DNA from: Candidatus Synchoanobacter obligatus
Lineage (GTDB): Bacteria > Pseudomonadota > Gammaproteobacteria > Comchoanobacterales > Comchoanobacteraceae
Direction: 5' to 3'
Length of the DNA stretch: 64,000 nucleotides
Assembly (NCBI RefSeq): GCF_024259865.1
Contig: NZ_JAKUDN010000002.1
Coordinates: 261,591-325,590 of the forward strand
The notes below the pieces were generated by a model that was given only the letters and a program-made list of their open reading frames with translations, was not told the DNA's origin and did no database searches. Shown in pieces: positions 61,763 to 64,000 of the stretch (position 1 is its first letter; each line of letters begins with the position of its first letter). The translations under genes and the position numbers were made by a program.

Positions 61763-63398
61763 TATTGTATTTCCGCATGTTTTGCTCAACAGATTCTTGA
61801 TCAAGTTTCGGATCAGTAAGTCCTCCAGCATATTTCTCAAGGTCATTGCCGGATAGGTAGGCGCCAGGAGGTGGTGGACTGCTTGATGCTGAGCTAACCG
61901 CCTGCATCAATAGTTGCTTCTGGTTATAGCTGAATTGTAAATACATCATCTGTTTCATTTCAGCAAGCAGTACTGCTGTTTCTCTTAACAAGGACACGTT
62001 TGACATGGTGCTGACAGAATTAAGCCAACCATCACTATCCTTCAGTCGCCAGTCACTCGCGTCTTGCAGAGTGGTTAGGTCGCCATTGCTTTGCAATGCT
62101 GCCATCTCTCCTAATACGTCAATGGTGGATGATTTTGAGAGCAGGCTTTGTTGTGCTTGGAGTAAAGAGGCTTTGCGAAGTAAATTGAAGTTTGGTTCAA
62201 TGTCTTTTCTTGCTGCCAAGACAGCATCAAGCATCGCTTTAGAGGCAAAAACATATTTTGTAAGGTCAGGTCCTGTTTGTACACTTTGAATAAAGTTTTC
62301 GGCCGCTGCACCATCAGCAGGGTAATTGAAAGCATAGTATTTTCCTGCAATTAACACCCAGTGTTGACCTTCGGCAAACCAGTTGTCTACGTTTCCGTCC
62401 ATAAAGGGTATACCAGGTGCTAATGGACTTGATACGGTCTCTAATCCTGCAATACTATCGATCAATGCTTGTGTTTGTAGATCGGGTGGTGTGTTAGTAG
62501 CTCCGACTGCTTCAGCATTACAGTCGGTGTACAAGCATTTAAAAGATGTTTCAGTACTCTTAAGAGTGTCCAAGAAACTTTTTGCGATCAAGGCTTGTAT
62601 AGGTTTGATGATTCCTGATAGGTCGCGCATTTGTCCAATGTTATCTTCATTGATTGTGACAGGAAGTTCGTTGATAGCATTATTGGCTTTTTCTAACATA
62701 GCGCCAGCATCGTTCGTGATCGCTACTATTTTATTTTTAAGACTTTGGATACCTTCATAGTCACACTTTGGCTTGTCACATGCCTGTAATGTTGTCTTAG
62801 ATTTTTCCAAAGCCTTGGCTGCAGTATCTATATAGACAAACGCAGGAGGATTTGGTGAGCTGGGCATTCTATCATCGCTATATGCAATGCAACTATTGAC
62901 TTTTTGTTCTAGAATATAAGCATTGCGATAGGTTTCAATGTAAGCGGGTCTGTTAGTGTTAAGGAAGCTAAAAATTTTAGTGAGTGAATCCGCGTCAATG
63001 TCACTGCCGAGGGTTCTTTGGGCTGTAAAAAGTATTTTAGCTAGGTTTACGGTGAGTTCCTCCTCCATGGGCCTGGCTACAATGGCATCAAGAAGCACCT
63101 GGACTTTTAGGATATTGGCTATTGGCCCGTCACTTTTATATTGTGAAGCACCGGACCAGTAGTGAGAGATACCCGTTGCACCTGCGGTTGAAGGGGGGTA
63201 TGCCACTTTGCCAACTTTGTCTGCTTTTTCGCTTGTCTCCCCATAGATTATACCACTATCTCCTGGGTTATTGTCATCAGACAATGCTTGCAATATTTCA
63301 CCGAGACACTCGTTTGCAGTACCGCAATCAGAGGCTGTAGGAAGAGGCGCTAAAAAAAGTAAGGGTAGTATTAAAGAAAGCGTTTTTTGTGATGGCAT
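61755..63398 (-). CDS. icmX: Type IVB secretion system protein IcmX-like
   Basis: The 547-residue protein has a signal peptide (MPSQKTLSLILPLLFLAPLP) and a Cys-containing N-terminus. The C-terminal part (about 440-510) has DLTTLQDASDWRLKDSDGW and LLAEMKQMMYLQFSYNQKQL, the helical repeat seen in the second copy and in IcmX C-termini. IcmX is periplasmic in the Legionella Dot/Icm system. Position next to icmW, as in the icmW-icmX order of Legionella, supports the call. It is larger than Legionella IcmX (about 470). Confidence 0.75.
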   Translation of the reverse strand: MPSQKTLSLILPLLFLAPLPTASDCGTANECLGEILQALSDDNNPGDSGIIYGETSEKADKVGKVAYPPSTAGATGISHYWSGASQYKSDGPIANILKVQVLLDAIVARPMEEELTVNLAKILFTAQRTLGSDIDADSLTKIFSFLNTNRPAYIETYRNAYILEQKVNSCIAYSDDRMPSSPNPPAFVYIDTAAKALEKSKTTLQACDKPKCDYEGIQSLKNKIVAITNDAGAMLEKANNAINELPVTINEDNIGQMRDLSGIIKPIQALIAKSFLDTLKSTETSFKCLYTDCNAEAVGATNTPPDLQTQALIDSIAGLETVSSPLAPGIPFMDGNVDNWFAEGQHWVLIAGKYYAFNYPADGAAAENFIQSVQTGPDLTKYVFASKAMLDAVLAARKDIEPNFNLLRKASLLQAQQSLLSKSSTIDVLGEMAALQSNGDLTTLQDASDWRLKDSDGWLNSVSTMSNVSLLRETAVLLAEMKQMMYLQFSYNQKQLLMQAVSSASSSPPPPGAYLSGNDLEKYAGGLTDPKLDQESVEQNMRKYNND

Positions 63399-63401
63399 GG
63401 G

Positions 63402-63752
63402 TTAGCCCTCCTTTTGAGGGGTGCTGTAAGCACCAGGGGTATAGGGTTTGAATGTGAGGTCAGTGGTTTGTTGGTAAGACGCTTTTCTTTTAGGGGCGCG
63501 TTTTTTTCTTGATTTTGCTGAGCTATCAAAGATAACGGTAGAAGGCGTTTCAGAGGCGTTCGCGGTTTCTTTCTGAGAGGGTGTTTGAGAGTCAACTTGC
63601 AGGCTAAATTTTTGGCACATGGCTTTTTTTTGAGAGGAACTTTGGTTGGTCACCTGGCCACAAATAGTTTGGTAGCGTTCCTGGCTCATGGCAAAAGGGT
63701 ATATGGCGATCAATAGCAGTGCTAAGTGGGTCATTGAGTATCTAAGCTTCAT
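63402..63752 (-). CDS. Hypothetical exported protein between icmW and icmX
   Basis: The 116-residue protein has a signal peptide (MKLRYSMTHLALLLIAIYPF). The mature part has two cysteines at the N-terminus and is Ser/Lys-rich with a basic run (KSRKKRAPKRK). No family is seen. It overlaps icmW by 11 nt at its start and lies 3 bp before icmX, so it is part of the Dot/Icm unit. Confidence 0.6.
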   Translation of the reverse strand: MKLRYSMTHLALLLIAIYPFAMSQERYQTICGQVTNQSSSQKKAMCQKFSLQVDSQTPSQKETANASETPSTVIFDSSAKSRKKRAPKRKASYQQTTDLTFKPYTPGAYSTPQKEG

Positions 63753-64000
63753 AAAGTTTCTGTACTAACTGGATTCGTTGGGGAGAGAGAATGCGCTCAA
63801 TGATTCTCATGCGTTCAAAAATAAGGTTACGTTGCAGGAAGATATAGCAAGATTCGTCTTCAGAGGCACTTTGTTCGGCAGCTTTGATCATTTTGGTTGC
63901 AAGGCCAGGTGCTGCAGTATCCGATAATTGCATGACACGAAGCTTTTGACTTAAATGCAGTAATGCACAGGTAGACACCAGATGCTTGGGGTCAAGGTTA
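63742..64000 (-). CDS. icmW: Type IVB secretion adaptor IcmW, 5' end outside window
   Basis: The frame is open from the window edge to the stop at 63742-63744, giving the C-terminal 85 residues. The sequence GLATKMIKAAEQSASEDES and FLQRNLIFERMRIIERILSP matches the C-terminus of Legionella IcmW (as I recall, GLFLRRNIVFERLRLL). IcmW with IcmS is a chaperone-adaptor that recruits Dot/Icm effectors. An internal GTG could be mistaken as a start. The next gene overlaps it by 11 nt. Confidence 0.85.
   Translation of the reverse strand, partial: NLDPKHLVSTCALLHLSQKLRVMQLSDTAAPGLATKMIKAAEQSASEDESCYIFLQRNLIFERMRIIERILSPQRIQLVQKLYEA

Overview
The window looks like a chromosomal segment of a host-associated gammaproteobacterium of the Legionellales type. 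The strongest evidence is at the right edge. A truncated icmW is followed by two tandem icmX-like genes of a Dot/Icm (type IVB) secretion system. The housekeeping blocks are gammaproteobacterial: trxA-rho, rlmE-ftsH-glmM, mlaFEDCB-murA, yebC-ruvCAB, Fis and UbiK. GC content looks to be in the low forties by eye (not computed). Genes are tightly packed, many overlap by 4 nt, and GTG and TTG starts are common.

Layout. 1-1.4 kb: two secreted or outer-membrane-type proteins, one cut by the window edge. 1.5-5 kb: parA-parB, then trxA-rho, on the minus strand. 5.1-10.7 kb: ftsY, rpoH, a DsbA-like periplasmic thiol protein and a two-gene ABC importer with a duplicated permease. 10.7-20.3 kb: a divergent rpe, djlA, rubredoxin, a receiver-only response regulator, metK, ferredoxin, fatty-acid desaturase, ubiK, rsmE, rpmB-rpmG, trpS, sbcB and greA. 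20.4-24.9 kb: an accessory region with an SCP2 protein, a secreted beta-helix-like protein, a 48-residue Lys/Asp-rich peptide and two ATP-grasp proteins. This resembles a ribosomal-peptide (graspetide-like) locus. 25-28.6 kb: spmA-spmB, an M23 peptidase, a CDGSH protein, sodB and a peroxiredoxin. 28.6-34.5 kb: rlmE-ftsH-glmM, a LuxR-type regulator, nagZ and dapB. 34.5-36.2 kb: two related membrane proteins of unknown function with duplicated terminators. 36.3-40.6 kb: map and the electron-transfer flavoprotein set (etfA, etfB, ETF-QO). 40.7-43 kb: two unknown proteins, one with clustered tyrosine motifs and a proline-rich SH3-type motif. 43-50.2 kb: mlaFEDCB-murA, a divergent sigma factor and htpG. 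50.3-52.5 kb: an F-box protein, a non-coding array of 161-bp tandem repeats and a Fis-like gene. 52.6-60 kb: DUF502, aspS, yebC, a large coiled-coil protein and ruvCAB. 60-64 kb: the icmX/icmW block.

How the parts fit together. The housekeeping genes keep ancestral order, but unknown genes sit inside or beside conserved blocks: the coiled-coil gene between yebC and ruvC, the F-box gene after htpG, and the tyrosine-motif gene before mla. With a Dot/Icm system nearby, the F-box protein, the tyrosine-motif protein and the coiled-coil protein are reasonable effector candidates. The most novel item is the peptide plus ATP-grasp pair at 21.5-23.7 kb. All family calls rest on reading motifs by eye; no database search was run.
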